Positions 1 to 4,623 of a stretch of 5,552 bases of DNA are shown here, in pieces. The translations under genes were made by a program, and so were the position numbers. A model generated the notes under the pieces. The model was not told the DNA's origin, searched no databases, and saw only the letters and a list, made by a program, of their open reading frames with translations. Origin of the DNA: Clostridia bacterium (GTDB lineage Bacteria; Bacillota; Clostridia; Clostridiales; Clostridiaceae); NCBI GenBank assembly GCA_009930125.1, contig RZYZ01000145.1:1-5552 (forward strand), written 5' to 3'. The first letter of the stretch is position 1, and each line of letters starts with the position of its first letter.

Positions 1-18
1 TGGACCTTATTTAAGAGA

Positions 19-47
19 ATTATAGCACATACGTTCTTTTATGGCAA
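19..47 (-). promoter_or_regulatory. Strong leftward sigma-A-type promoter
   Basis: On the minus strand a -35 box TTGCCA (42-47) is followed by a 17-base spacer and a perfect -10 box TATAAT (19-24), with TGC just before the -10, which makes it an extended -10. Transcription would start near position 12 and leave the window on the left, so it serves a gene outside the window. It lies downstream of the sigma factor gene, so the next leftward gene can be expressed independently of the sigma factor. The match is seen directly; activity is inferred. Confidence 0.6.
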
Positions 48-130
48 TCGAATATGAAACATATATTATTGTATCTGAATTGCACCAAAGCTGGACTGTG
101 ATAGCAGAAACATGTATGAATTCAGGGAGT

Positions 131-143
131 CCATGAATCATGG
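131..143. repeat. Perfect short dyad CCATGA-A-TCATGG
   Basis: Two 6-base arms (131-136 and 138-143) are perfectly complementary around a single central base. It lies between the sigma factor stop codon and the leftward promoter at 19-47. There is no U-run on either side, so it is not an intrinsic terminator. It could be a protein-binding site or chance. No terminator is visible after the sigma factor gene, so read-through to the left is possible. Confidence 0.25.
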
Positions 144-181
144 GTATATTGCGTCACTTTTGTCCATAATTGTATATATTT

Positions 182-700
182 TCAAGAATCATTTGCTACT
201 CCTTCCATGGAGATGAGATCTTCTTTCAGAAGCTCCAGTGCCTTCCTTGTGCGGGTGGCTACGGTTCCCTGGGGAAGATCCAGAAAAATGGCAGTGTCTC
301 TGACGCTGTAATCGGCAAAATACCGCAGGATGATGATTTCCTTCAGCTCTTCCGGGAGATTCTCCACGGCGCTTTTCACCGTCATGGACGTCTCGGTTTC
401 TTCCGCCTGTATTTCAGGCAGATGCTCCGCCGGAACTTCCTTCTTCCGGCTTCTTAGGATTCTGTGGCATTCATTGATGAGAATCCTGGTGACCCAGGAC
501 TTCAAAGCGTCCGGGTCCTTCAGCTGTTTGAGCTTCGCATACCCTAAATAGACGGCTTCATCCACAGCTTCCAGGGCATCCGCCTCCCTGGACAGGTACC
601 CATAAGCGATTTTAAACATGATGCTTTTATAGGATGTGATGAATGAAAGATAGGAGTCCTTTGTCAGTGATTTTTTCGTGAAAAGTCCCAATGGTTTCAT
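182..700 (-). CDS. ECF-type sigma-70 family RNA polymerase sigma factor (SigV-like)
   Basis: This 172-residue protein is an alternative sigma factor that should direct RNA polymerase to a small regulon. Region 2 spans about residues 18-85, including the helical stretch with DALEAVDEAV (41-50) and KSWVTRILINECHRILR (67-83), typical of -10 recognition and core binding. An acidic linker (about 86-110) leads to region 4 (about 112-163): LPEELKEIIILRYFADYS, then a helix-turn-helix ending GTVATRTRKALELLK that would read the -35 element. Regions 1 and 3 are absent and the length is normal for ECF factors. The closest family resemblance I recognise is Bacillus SigV, which answers envelope damage; the specific orthology is not proven, so no symbol is given. 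The ATG follows a G-rich ribosome site. A weak ECF-like self-promoter is possible (TGAAAT at 740-745, 16-base spacer, TCAC at 720-723). No anti-sigma gene is seen in the 181 bases downstream. The LTA synthase gene lies divergently on the other side. Confidence 0.9.
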   Translation of the reverse strand: MKPLGLFTKKSLTKDSYLSFITSYKSIMFKIAYGYLSREADALEAVDEAVYLGYAKLKQLKDPDALKSWVTRILINECHRILRSRKKEVPAEHLPEIQAEETETSMTVKSAVENLPEELKEIIILRYFADYSVRDTAIFLDLPQGTVATRTRKALELLKEDLISMEGVANDS

Positions 701-709
701 CCCCCCTTT
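701..709 (-). promoter_or_regulatory. Unusual G-run ribosome binding site of the sigma factor gene
   Basis: On the minus strand AAAGGGGGG directly abuts the ATG at 698-700. Pairing with the 16S tail would need G-U wobbles, or slipped pairing further upstream, because the run leaves almost no spacer. No other in-frame ATG occurs before residue 28, which would cut into region 2, so the start stands. The odd site may mean modest translation. Confidence 0.55.
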
Positions 710-764
710 ACTTATTAGAGTGACCAGATGGCAGTTTTTATTTCAATTTAAGAAAATTTTTCAT

Positions 765-794
765 TTTCTTTTCATCAAACTATGGTACTATAAT
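765..794 (+). promoter_or_regulatory. Candidate distal rightward promoter
   Basis: A perfect TATAAT lies at 789-794. The -35 region is poor (TTTCTT at 765-770 with an 18-base spacer). If used, the start would be near 801 and would give a leader of about 290 bases before the LTA synthase start codon, containing the stem at 815-833 and the ORF at 912-1019. The weak -35 could mean activator dependence or that the box is chance in AT-rich DNA. Confidence 0.3.
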
Positions 795-842
795 AAAAGT
801 CTAAAGATATGCTTAGATAAAAATCCGTTATCTCTATTATAG
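788..842. repeat. Nested inverted repeat over the TATAAT box
   Basis: The outer arms CTATAATA (788-795) and TATTATAG (835-842) are perfectly complementary over 8 bases. Inside, AGATAA (815-820) and TTATCT (828-833) form a 6-bp stem with loop AAATCCG. The left side has a 19-base bulge, so as RNA it is an imperfect hairpin. No U-run follows. The outer left arm contains the -10 box, so the dyad could be an operator. AT-rich composition makes a chance origin possible. Confidence 0.35.
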
Positions 843-911
843 ATTCAACTCCAAAGAAGAAGAAGGGTCTATGGAATCATTTTGAGAAAAGGGAATGGAC
901 GAAGCCTGATT

Positions 912-1019
912 ATGTATAAAGAATCACAAAAAAATCGAAATGTTATAGTTTCGGTTAAATATGTTTCCGAATACTTAAGGAAGGATGAAGCTTATCTTAA
1001 ACAAATGTCGAAACTATAG
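912..1019 (+). CDS. Possible 35-residue small ORF in the leader of the LTA synthase gene
   Basis: ATG at 912 opens a 35-codon frame ending at TAG 1017-1019. The peptide starts MYKESQKNRN and ends KQMSKL; it is lysine-rich with a central VIVSVKYVSEYLRK stretch and no signal peptide or known motif. There is no proper ribosome binding site (only GAAG about 7 bases upstream), and both arms of the inverted repeat at 944-953 and 1009-1018 lie inside it. It could be a leader peptide, a remnant of a larger gene, or simply an open stretch in AT-rich DNA. I do not recognise it. Confidence 0.15.
   Translation: MYKESQKNRNVIVSVKYVSEYLRKDEAYLKQMSKL
944..1018. repeat. 10-bp inverted repeat TATAGTTTCG / CGAAACTATA
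   Basis: TATAGTTTCG (944-953) and CGAAACTATA (1009-1018) are perfectly complementary, 55 bases apart. The right arm ends just before the -10-like TATTAT (1020-1025) of the proximal promoter. The left arm can also pair locally (CGAAA 936-940 with TTTCG 949-953). Two sites about 65 bases apart, roughly six helical turns, would suit looping by one DNA-binding protein, but an RNA stem is also possible. Each arm carries GAAAC, the core of many ECF -35 elements, though no matching -10 is seen at the right distance. Confidence 0.4.
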
Positions 1020-1025
1020 TATTAT
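997..1025 (+). promoter_or_regulatory. Candidate proximal promoter of the LTA synthase gene
   Basis: TATTAT (1020-1025, five of six bases match the -10 consensus) lies 17 bases after TTAAAC (997-1002, a weak -35). Transcription would begin near 1032, leaving about 55 bases of leader before the ATG at 1088. This fits the 1088 start and would exclude the earlier in-frame ATG at 1028, which would lie upstream of the transcript start. The box overlaps the edge of the inverted repeat arm 1009-1018, so a protein bound there would block it. Confidence 0.3.
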
Positions 1026-1074
1026 AAATGGTATTTGGTATGATAGATTCAAAGAATTGTGCACAAGCGGTGCA

Positions 1075-1082
1075 AGAGGTGA
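1075..1082 (+). promoter_or_regulatory. Ribosome binding site that sets the LTA synthase start at 1088
   Basis: AGAGGTGA is followed by a 5-base spacer and ATG at 1088. The in-frame ATG at 1028, 20 codons earlier, is preceded only by AT-rich sequence with no purine-rich site. The 1088 start also places the cluster RMIKKLTKNK right before the first membrane helix, the usual topology. Confidence 0.75.
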
Positions 1083-1087
1083 AATGT

Positions 1088-2917
1088 ATGGACAGGATGA
1101 TTAAAAAGCTTACAAAAAACAAATGGACACTACCACTGATTCTGGTCGTGGTTCTATATTTAAAATCCCTATTTCTTCTGGTGACGCTCTATGAGGCAAG
1201 TCCCAGAATATTTCTCATGAGTCTTCTGAGTTTTGCGCCCATCAGCGTCATCGTTTCCTTCTCCTTCCTGTTTGAAGGAAGAAAGAAACTGATCTACCTG
1301 TTTGTGGTCAACGCATTCTACTCCATCACATTCTATGCGGACATGACCTATTTTGATGGGCTTAACAGACTCTTCAGTCTCTATGTGCTGTACCTCAAGA
1401 ACATCAGTCCTGAGTTTGCAGCCAGCACCGGAGAATACTTCATGAATCTGAACTTCCTTGTATTCACCGATCTTCCTTTTGCCCTGTACTTTGTGGTAAA
1501 GAGCAAGGGCATCGTGAAAAGAGAGACAGAAGCGGTGAAGAGAAACAGAGAGGCGACACTGAAGAAGATCAGTCTTTTCGGTACGGCTTTCGCTATGAGC
1601 TTCATCGTCATGCTGACACAGTTTTTCACTGTGGCAAAGACTGCGGGCATCGAAAACTACGAGAACCATGCACTGATGCTTTCTCCGGTAGGTAATCATA
1701 TGATCAATATGGCAGCCTATGTAAGAGACAGCGTGAAGAAGCTGAATGAGGAAGAAGTGAGCGAAGTGGATGCCTGGTTCAACAAAAACAGCACCCATTT
1801 CAGCATAGATCAGCAGTATGAAGACCTGAAAGGAATTCTGGCAGGAAAGAACCTGATTGTGGTTCACTTTGAATCGCTGGAAAGCTTCGTGCTGGATTAC
1901 GAGTTCGAAGGACAGGAGATCACGCCAAACATCAACAAGCTGATGGAAAACAGCATCAGCTTCCCGAACGTATACGAGCAGATCCAGGAAGGGGTCAGTT
2001 CAGACTCAGAGCTCATGTTCAATACAGGACTCTACCCTGCACAGAAGGGAAGCGCCTTCATGAGCTATGGAGAAAATACGTACTTTGCCCTGCCTAAGCT
2101 TCTCCAGAGAAGCGGATACCATACCATGGCGGTGCATGGCGACAAGGATACATTCTGGAACAGAGACATCGTTTATCCGAATATCGGCATCGACGACTAT
2201 ATCCATGAGGATCTCTTTGAAGATAAGAGATACAGCGGACTGGGTATTCTCGATGAATCCCTGTTCAAGCAGTCTGTGAAGGAAATTGAAAGAACCTCAA
2301 AACCTTACTATTCCTATGTGATGACCGTCACTTCCCATACTCCGTTTACGATTGAAGAAGAACATCGATACCTTGGCGTACCGGGAGAGGATAATGACGC
2401 AGGGTATCTTGAGAGCATCCATTACACGGATTATCATCTTGGGAAGTTCTATGAGGAGCTGGAAGAAAAGGGTGAACTGGACAATACGGCCATCATCGTC
2501 TTCGGCGATCATGAAGGAATCCACAAGTATCATGAATCCGCTCTTCCTGAAAACAACAAAAAAGTGCCGTTCTTCATCCACATACCTGGTATGGAAGGAA
2601 TGGAAGTGGACACCATCGGCGGACAGGTGGATATGCTCCCAACAATTCTCTATCTGCTAGGGGCTGAGGAAGAGACCTACAGCGATAAGGTCATGGGTAG
2701 CAATCTCCTAAGAGAAGGTGTGGGTTCCGTGATTCTCTCCACAGGAGAAGTCATCGGGGTTCCCCATGATATGGACCACCTGACAGAGGCTCCCTACATT
2801 TCCAATCTCATTCTAACGGGAGACTACTTCGCGGTTTCTGAAACGGACATCGATCTGGATGACATCATTGAAGTGGTGCACAGCGGAGAGAGAAAGAAAG
2901 ACACCTATCTGGATTAG
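1088..2917 (+). CDS. LTA synthase family protein (LtaS-like phosphoglycerol transferase)
   Basis: The 609-residue enzyme should transfer glycerol phosphate from phosphatidylglycerol to a growing glycolipid-anchored polymer outside the membrane. Five membrane helices fill about residues 13-185 (for example LPLILVVVLYLKSLFLLVTLY and FGTAFAMSFIVMLTQFF). A linker follows, then the extracellular sulfatase-fold domain from about 250. Visible active-site motifs: HFES with metal-binding Glu262; GVSSDSE with Ser304 at the nucleophile position; FWNRD with Trp357 and Arg359; TSHTPF with His417; FGDHEG with Asp474 and His475. These match Staphylococcus aureus LtaS Glu255, Thr300, Trp354, Arg356, His416, Asp475 and His476 in order, except that the Thr nucleophile is Ser, common in the wider sulfatase superfamily. 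VDMLPTILYLLG near the end is also typical. A start at 1028 would add 20 residues but lacks a ribosome site. The gene is monocistronic: the upstream neighbour is divergent and the downstream one convergent. Polymer type is not shown, so the symbol is left blank. Confidence 0.93.
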   Translation: MDRMIKKLTKNKWTLPLILVVVLYLKSLFLLVTLYEASPRIFLMSLLSFAPISVIVSFSFLFEGRKKLIYLFVVNAFYSITFYADMTYFDGLNRLFSLYVLYLKNISPEFAASTGEYFMNLNFLVFTDLPFALYFVVKSKGIVKRETEAVKRNREATLKKISLFGTAFAMSFIVMLTQFFTVAKTAGIENYENHALMLSPVGNHMINMAAYVRDSVKKLNEEEVSEVDAWFNKNSTHFSIDQQYEDLKGILAGKNLIVVHFESLESFVLDYEFEGQEITPNINKLMENSISFPNVYEQIQEGVSSDSELMFNTGLYPAQKGSAFMSYGENTYFALPKLLQRSGYHTMAVHGDKDTFWNRDIVYPNIGIDDYIHEDLFEDKRYSGLGILDESLFKQSVKEIERTSKPYYSYVMTVTSHTPFTIEEEHRYLGVPGEDNDAGYLESIHYTDYHLGKFYEELEEKGELDNTAIIVFGDHEGIHKYHESALPENNKKVPFFIHIPGMEGMEVDTIGGQVDMLPTILYLLGAEEETYSDKVMGSNLLREGVGSVILSTGEVIGVPHDMDHLTEAPYISNLILTGDYFAVSETDIDLDDIIEVVHSGERKKDTYLD

Positions 2918-2975
2918 GGTTTCGTGAAGCGGGATCCAGGATCCCAGAGCAGAAAGAAGAGAATAATGAATATAA

Positions 2976-3009
2976 AAATGACGCCTTTTAGAGGGCGTCA
3001 TTTGCTTTT
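2976..3009. terminator. Bidirectional intrinsic terminator between convergent genes
   Basis: AAATGACGCC (2976-2985) and GGCGTCATTT (2994-3003) form a perfect 10-bp stem with an 8-base loop. On the plus strand the stem ends ATTT and continues GCTTTT; on the minus strand it runs into CATTTTTATA, a good U-tract. It ends the LTA synthase transcript (stop at 2917) and the regulator transcript, whose TGA stop (2998-3000 on the minus strand) lies inside the stem. Confidence 0.85.
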
Positions 3010-3963
3010 CAGAAATTCTGTCGGAAACTCAATGCCATACTGTTCTTCGGTGACATCCAGGTAGATGTCCAGAAGTTCTTCTTTCCCGGTCATTTTCAGT
3101 ATGAAGAACGCGGAGAACAGAGAGGATTTATAGGTTTTATGTCGGAGCTTGTATTCTGCGATGCCTTTTCTGTAATAGAGAGAATTCAGTGCGTGAGTCA
3201 GTTCGCGGCTGAGGCAGTATTCGATGCCTTCATTGGCGACTTTGATCACCCGTTTGTGATTGTCCTCCAGATGATAGTTGTAGGAAATATTGGTGTAGAT
3301 CTTGATGATGAGAAAATCCTGGTATTTTGAAGTGGTGCTGGTTTTCAGTCTGTCCAGGATGAAGTAGAGAATTTTCGTGCTAAGGGCCACTTCCTGATCT
3401 TCCGCTATGAGGATGGAGAGAAGAAGAAGGATCCGAAGCTCGATGTAGCTGTACTTATACTCCTTATAGTCTTCCAGCCTGAATGCAGGTATGGTCAGCT
3501 TCAGCGCATCCTGAAGAATGTTTCGTGCATCCTTGTGATCGCTGGCGAATCTGGAGTGATAGAGAGAGGCGCCTCTGATGAGCAGGAGAAACTGAATCAC
3601 TTCATTGGGATTCACGATGGAGGATTCATTCTTTCCGGTGAATCCGAGCCGGATGTCCTCTTCCAGCTTCTTCATTTTCTGATCGTCGTAACAGGTGATG
3701 ATGTCATCGAGCTCATCATGATATTCCGTGAGAAGCTTGTTGCTTCTGGCGTTTTTCAAAAGCTCCAGAAGATCTTCCTTATAGATGGAGGATAGCAGTT
3801 CCAGTGTTTCGTATCTTGGAATGACTTCTCCCTTTTCAATACGACGAAGTCCATCTGAACTGACTCCAGCCAGTTTCTGGATTTCCGCCTGACTATAGCC
3901 CAGACTTTTTCGAAGTTCCTTCAGCTTTTCACCGAATTCCAGCAGATTGTAACTGATAAACAT
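2998..3963 (-). CDS. XRE-family HTH regulator with TPR-like C-terminus (RRNPP/Rgg/PlcR type)
   Basis: The 321-residue protein is a cytoplasmic DNA-binding regulator. Residues 8-66 form an XRE helix-turn-helix: FGEKLKELRKSLGYSQAEIQ, then LAGVSSDGLRRIEKGEVIPRYETLELLSSIY, with the recognition helix around 35-43. A charged linker (70-115) leads to an all-helical region (about 118-305) of the TPR-like kind, with signatures NHKRVIKVANEGIEYC (235-250), LNSLYYRKGIAEYKLRH (259-275) and a final VTEEQYGIEF. This architecture and length match RRNPP regulators such as PlcR, NprR and Rgg/MutR, which bind oligopeptides imported by oligopeptide permeases; peptide binding here is inference. The start is secure: AAAGAGG lies 7 bases before the ATG. 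The gene is convergent with the LTA synthase gene, sharing its terminator, and divergent from a small secreted-peptide gene, the usual arrangement for regulator and pheromone. A promoter lies at 3999-4027. The exact subfamily and target are unknown. Confidence 0.88.
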   Translation of the reverse strand: MFISYNLLEFGEKLKELRKSLGYSQAEIQKLAGVSSDGLRRIEKGEVIPRYETLELLSSIYKEDLLELLKNARSNKLLTEYHDELDDIITCYDDQKMKKLEEDIRLGFTGKNESSIVNPNEVIQFLLLIRGASLYHSRFASDHKDARNILQDALKLTIPAFRLEDYKEYKYSYIELRILLLLSILIAEDQEVALSTKILYFILDRLKTSTTSKYQDFLIIKIYTNISYNYHLEDNHKRVIKVANEGIEYCLSRELTHALNSLYYRKGIAEYKLRHKTYKSSLFSAFFILKMTGKEELLDIYLDVTEEQYGIEFPTEFLKSK

Positions 3964-3998
3964 GTAGATACCTCTTTTACTATGTCTTTATTACTATC

Positions 3999-4027
3999 AT
4001 TGTAAAACATCTGTTTCCTGATGTATA
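3999..4027 (-). promoter_or_regulatory. Promoter of the XRE/TPR regulator gene
   Basis: On the minus strand TATACA (4022-4027, four of six to -35 consensus) is followed by 17 bases and TACAAT (3999-4004, five of six to -10). Transcription would begin near 3992, giving a leader of about 28 bases before the ATG at 3963. A small inverted repeat lies between the two boxes, which would allow autorepression. Confidence 0.45.
4007..4024. repeat. Small dyad inside the regulator promoter (ACATC N8 GATGT)
   Basis: ACATC (4007-4011) and GATGT (4020-4024) are complementary with 8 bases between, filling the spacer of the regulator promoter. Sites of this size suit a dimeric XRE-type repressor, but 5-base arms are short and chance is a real possibility. 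It does not resemble the dyad at 4326-4349. Confidence 0.25.
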
Positions 4028-4057
4028 TCCTATCCATGTGAAATCGTCTTAAAATTT

Positions 4058-4080
4058 ATGACGTTTTATAGGGCGCACTT
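4058..4080. repeat. Imperfect copy of the 2978-3003 terminator sequence
   Basis: ATGACG, TTTTATA, GGGCG and CACTT here align with ATGACG(CC), TTTTAGA, GGGCG and TCATT at 2978-3002: same order, a 2-base gap and a few substitutions. The copy has lost the complementarity and would not form a stable terminator stem. The two copies flank the regulator gene almost exactly. It could be a decayed duplicate or coincidence. Confidence 0.25.
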
Positions 4081-4110
4081 CTTTTTCCGCGCATTATCGA
4101 GGCAGTATGT

Positions 4111-4185
4111 ATGGCAAAGTGGAGGGGACAGAAAAGAGAAGCATCTGTATCTAAGCTCATTGCAAAGAAAATTCAAGAAGCATAA
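4111..4185 (+). CDS. Possible 24-residue cationic peptide ORF
   Basis: ATG at 4111 opens 24 codons ending at TAA 4183-4185. GAGG at 4099-4102, 8 bases upstream, is a plausible ribosome site. The peptide begins MAKWRGQKRE and ends SKLIAKKIQEA, with seven Lys/Arg against two Glu, and the second half could form an amphipathic helix. It has no signal sequence. No clear promoter of its own is seen. It might be a leaderless peptide or just an open stretch; I do not recognise it. Confidence 0.15.
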   Translation: MAKWRGQKREASVSKLIAKKIQEA

Positions 4186-4208
4186 TTATTCATATACCGT
4201 GTAAAATC

Positions 4209-4250
4209 TGCATGGAATGTGCATGAAGTGCAAGGGTTCATATATATAGT
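4209..4250 (+). promoter_or_regulatory. Tandem TGCATG repeats ahead of an AT-rich -10-like box
   Basis: TGCATGGAATG (4209-4219) and TGCATGAAGTG (4220-4230) are adjacent 11-base repeats with two differences; TGCAAGG (4229-4235) is a partial third. The 11-base period places them on one helix face. TATAGT (4245-4250) within TATATATAGT could be a -10 box, with no proper -35 (CATGAA at 4222-4227), as in activator-dependent promoters. The overlapping ATGAA N9 TTCAT (4223-4241) gives an alternative dyad reading. Transcription from here would run through the 4326-4349 hairpin into the peptide gene. Confidence 0.3.
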
Positions 4251-4325
4251 AAAATGAAATACTAAATATTCTGAAAAAATACCATTTAGACTCAGATGAA
4301 AGGATTTTTGCTCAAAATACCCCCG

Positions 4326-4349
4326 AAATCCCGAAGAAGTTCGGGGTTT
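4326..4349 (+). promoter_or_regulatory. 10-bp-arm dyad upstream of the peptide promoter: candidate operator
   Basis: AAATCCCGAA (4326-4335) and TTCGGGGTTT (4340-4349) are complementary over 10 bases, with one mismatch that is a G-U pair as RNA, around GAAG. The centre (4337.5) is about 42 bases upstream of the expected start near 4380, where an activator covering a weak -35 would bind. The divergently encoded XRE/TPR regulator is the obvious candidate. As RNA from an upstream promoter it would be a stable hairpin followed by only GTCCTCC, a poor terminator tail, so a terminator or attenuator is the second choice. Confidence 0.45.
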
Positions 4350-4373
4350 GTCCTCCGAAATAACTTGTATAAT
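4346..4373 (+). promoter_or_regulatory. Promoter of the peptide gene
   Basis: A perfect TATAAT lies at 4368-4373. At 16-17 base spacing the -35 region reads GTTTGT or GGTTTG, a poor match, and it coincides with the right end of the dyad at 4326-4349. Strong -10, weak -35 and an adjacent dyad suggest positive control. The leader would be about 35 bases. Confidence 0.5.
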
Positions 4374-4400
4374 GAAAGCATAAAATACAAATATGTCTTG

Positions 4401-4407
4401 AAGGAGG
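4401..4407 (+). promoter_or_regulatory. Ribosome binding site that sets the peptide start at 4416
   Basis: A full AAGGAGG is followed by 8 bases and ATG 4416. The reading frame is open back to an ATG at 4296, but that start has no ribosome site, would lie upstream of the TATAAT at 4368-4373, and would add 40 basic residues before an otherwise normal signal peptide. Confidence 0.85.
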
Positions 4408-4415
4408 AAAAAATC

Positions 4416-4565
4416 ATGGCCAAAAAGTTTATCGCAAAAATGCTAGTTGCTGTTTTACTGTTTAGTACGGTGTTATCCGTACGTGCCTATGCCGGTGAGA
4501 ACGATATTCCTCGAGTATTTCAGAGAAGTTCAATTATTGAACCTTTTGAGAGAGGGGACAACTGA
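4416..4565 (+). CDS. Small secreted peptide precursor, Phr/PapR-like candidate signal peptide
   Basis: The 49-residue product has a textbook Sec signal sequence: basic MAKKFIAKM (1-9), hydrophobic LVAVLLFSTVLSV (10-22), and an A-Y-A site (24-26) predicting cleavage before Gly27. The mature part would be 23 residues, GENDIPRVFQ followed by RSSIIEPFERGDN, without cysteines, so it is no disulfide or lantibiotic peptide. The C-terminal ERGDN resembles Phr pentapeptides such as the ERGMT of PhrC (basic second residue, precursor about 40-50 residues with a signal sequence); IIEPFE is faintly like the PapR end. Such peptides are exported, trimmed, reimported and bound by RRNPP proteins, and one of these regulators is encoded divergently. 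I see no proof that this peptide is processed further. Other options are a secreted bacteriocin-like or envelope peptide. The ABC-like gene follows 58 bases later without a terminator, so the two are probably co-transcribed. Confidence 0.75.
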   Translation: MAKKFIAKMLVAVLLFSTVLSVRAYAGENDIPRVFQRSSIIEPFERGDN

Positions 4566-4623
4566 TTCCAGACAGCTGAAGGGATAATGCATCTGCACAA
4601 GTAAGCGAATAAGGAGGTTTCAA

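Larger units (their letters stand above)
701..1087. other. Divergent regulatory region between sigma factor and LTA synthase genes
   Basis: These 387 bases are AT-rich and hold no confident gene. They contain the 5' region of the sigma factor gene, two candidate rightward promoters (-10 boxes at 789-794 and 1020-1025), a nested inverted repeat (788-842), a distant 10-bp inverted repeat (944-953 with 1009-1018), and a 35-codon ORF at 912-1019 of doubtful status. The decamer ATAGATTCAA occurs twice (839-848 and 1043-1052). Its length exceeds what two simple promoters need, suggesting regulation or a long leader for the LTA synthase gene. Confidence 0.6.
3964..4415. other. Regulatory region between regulator and peptide genes
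   Basis: These 452 AT-rich bases separate divergent genes. Holding from left to right: the regulator's ribosome site and promoter (3999-4027) with a small dyad (4007-4024), a degenerate copy of the terminator sequence (4058-4080), a 24-codon ORF of doubtful status (4111-4185), tandem TGCATG repeats before TATATATAGT (4209-4250), a 10-bp-arm dyad (4326-4349), and the promoter and ribosome site of the peptide gene (4368-4407). No RNA gene is recognised. Confidence 0.6.

Noticed and set aside
7..141. 44-codon minus-strand frame after the sigma factor gene, considered as a small anti-sigma or downstream gene
   Set aside because: No ribosome binding site, no membrane helix or known motif, and the strong promoter at 19-47 lies inside it.
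170..457. Plus-strand frame opposite the sigma factor gene
   Set aside because: It is antisense to a well-supported ECF sigma factor, has cysteine- and phenylalanine-rich sequence without domains and no ribosome site.
1028..1087. In-frame upstream ATG that would extend the LTA synthase by 20 residues
   Set aside because: No ribosome binding site precedes it, it overlaps the likely -10 region, and the ATG at 1088 has AGAGGTGA at good spacing.
1169..1867. Long minus-strand frame (232 codons) inside the LTA synthase gene
   Set aside because: Histidine- and cysteine-rich translation with no motif, opposite a gene with a complete set of family residues; a shadow frame.
4326..4349. Reading the dyad as an intrinsic terminator
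   Set aside because: The stem is good but is followed by GTCCTCC rather than a U-run, and no gene ends just upstream on the plus strand; an operator fits the position better.
4296..4415. Upstream extension of the peptide gene starting at ATG 4296
   Set aside because: It lacks a ribosome site, lies upstream of the TATAAT box, and would bury a clear signal peptide behind 40 basic residues; AAGGAGG marks 4416.
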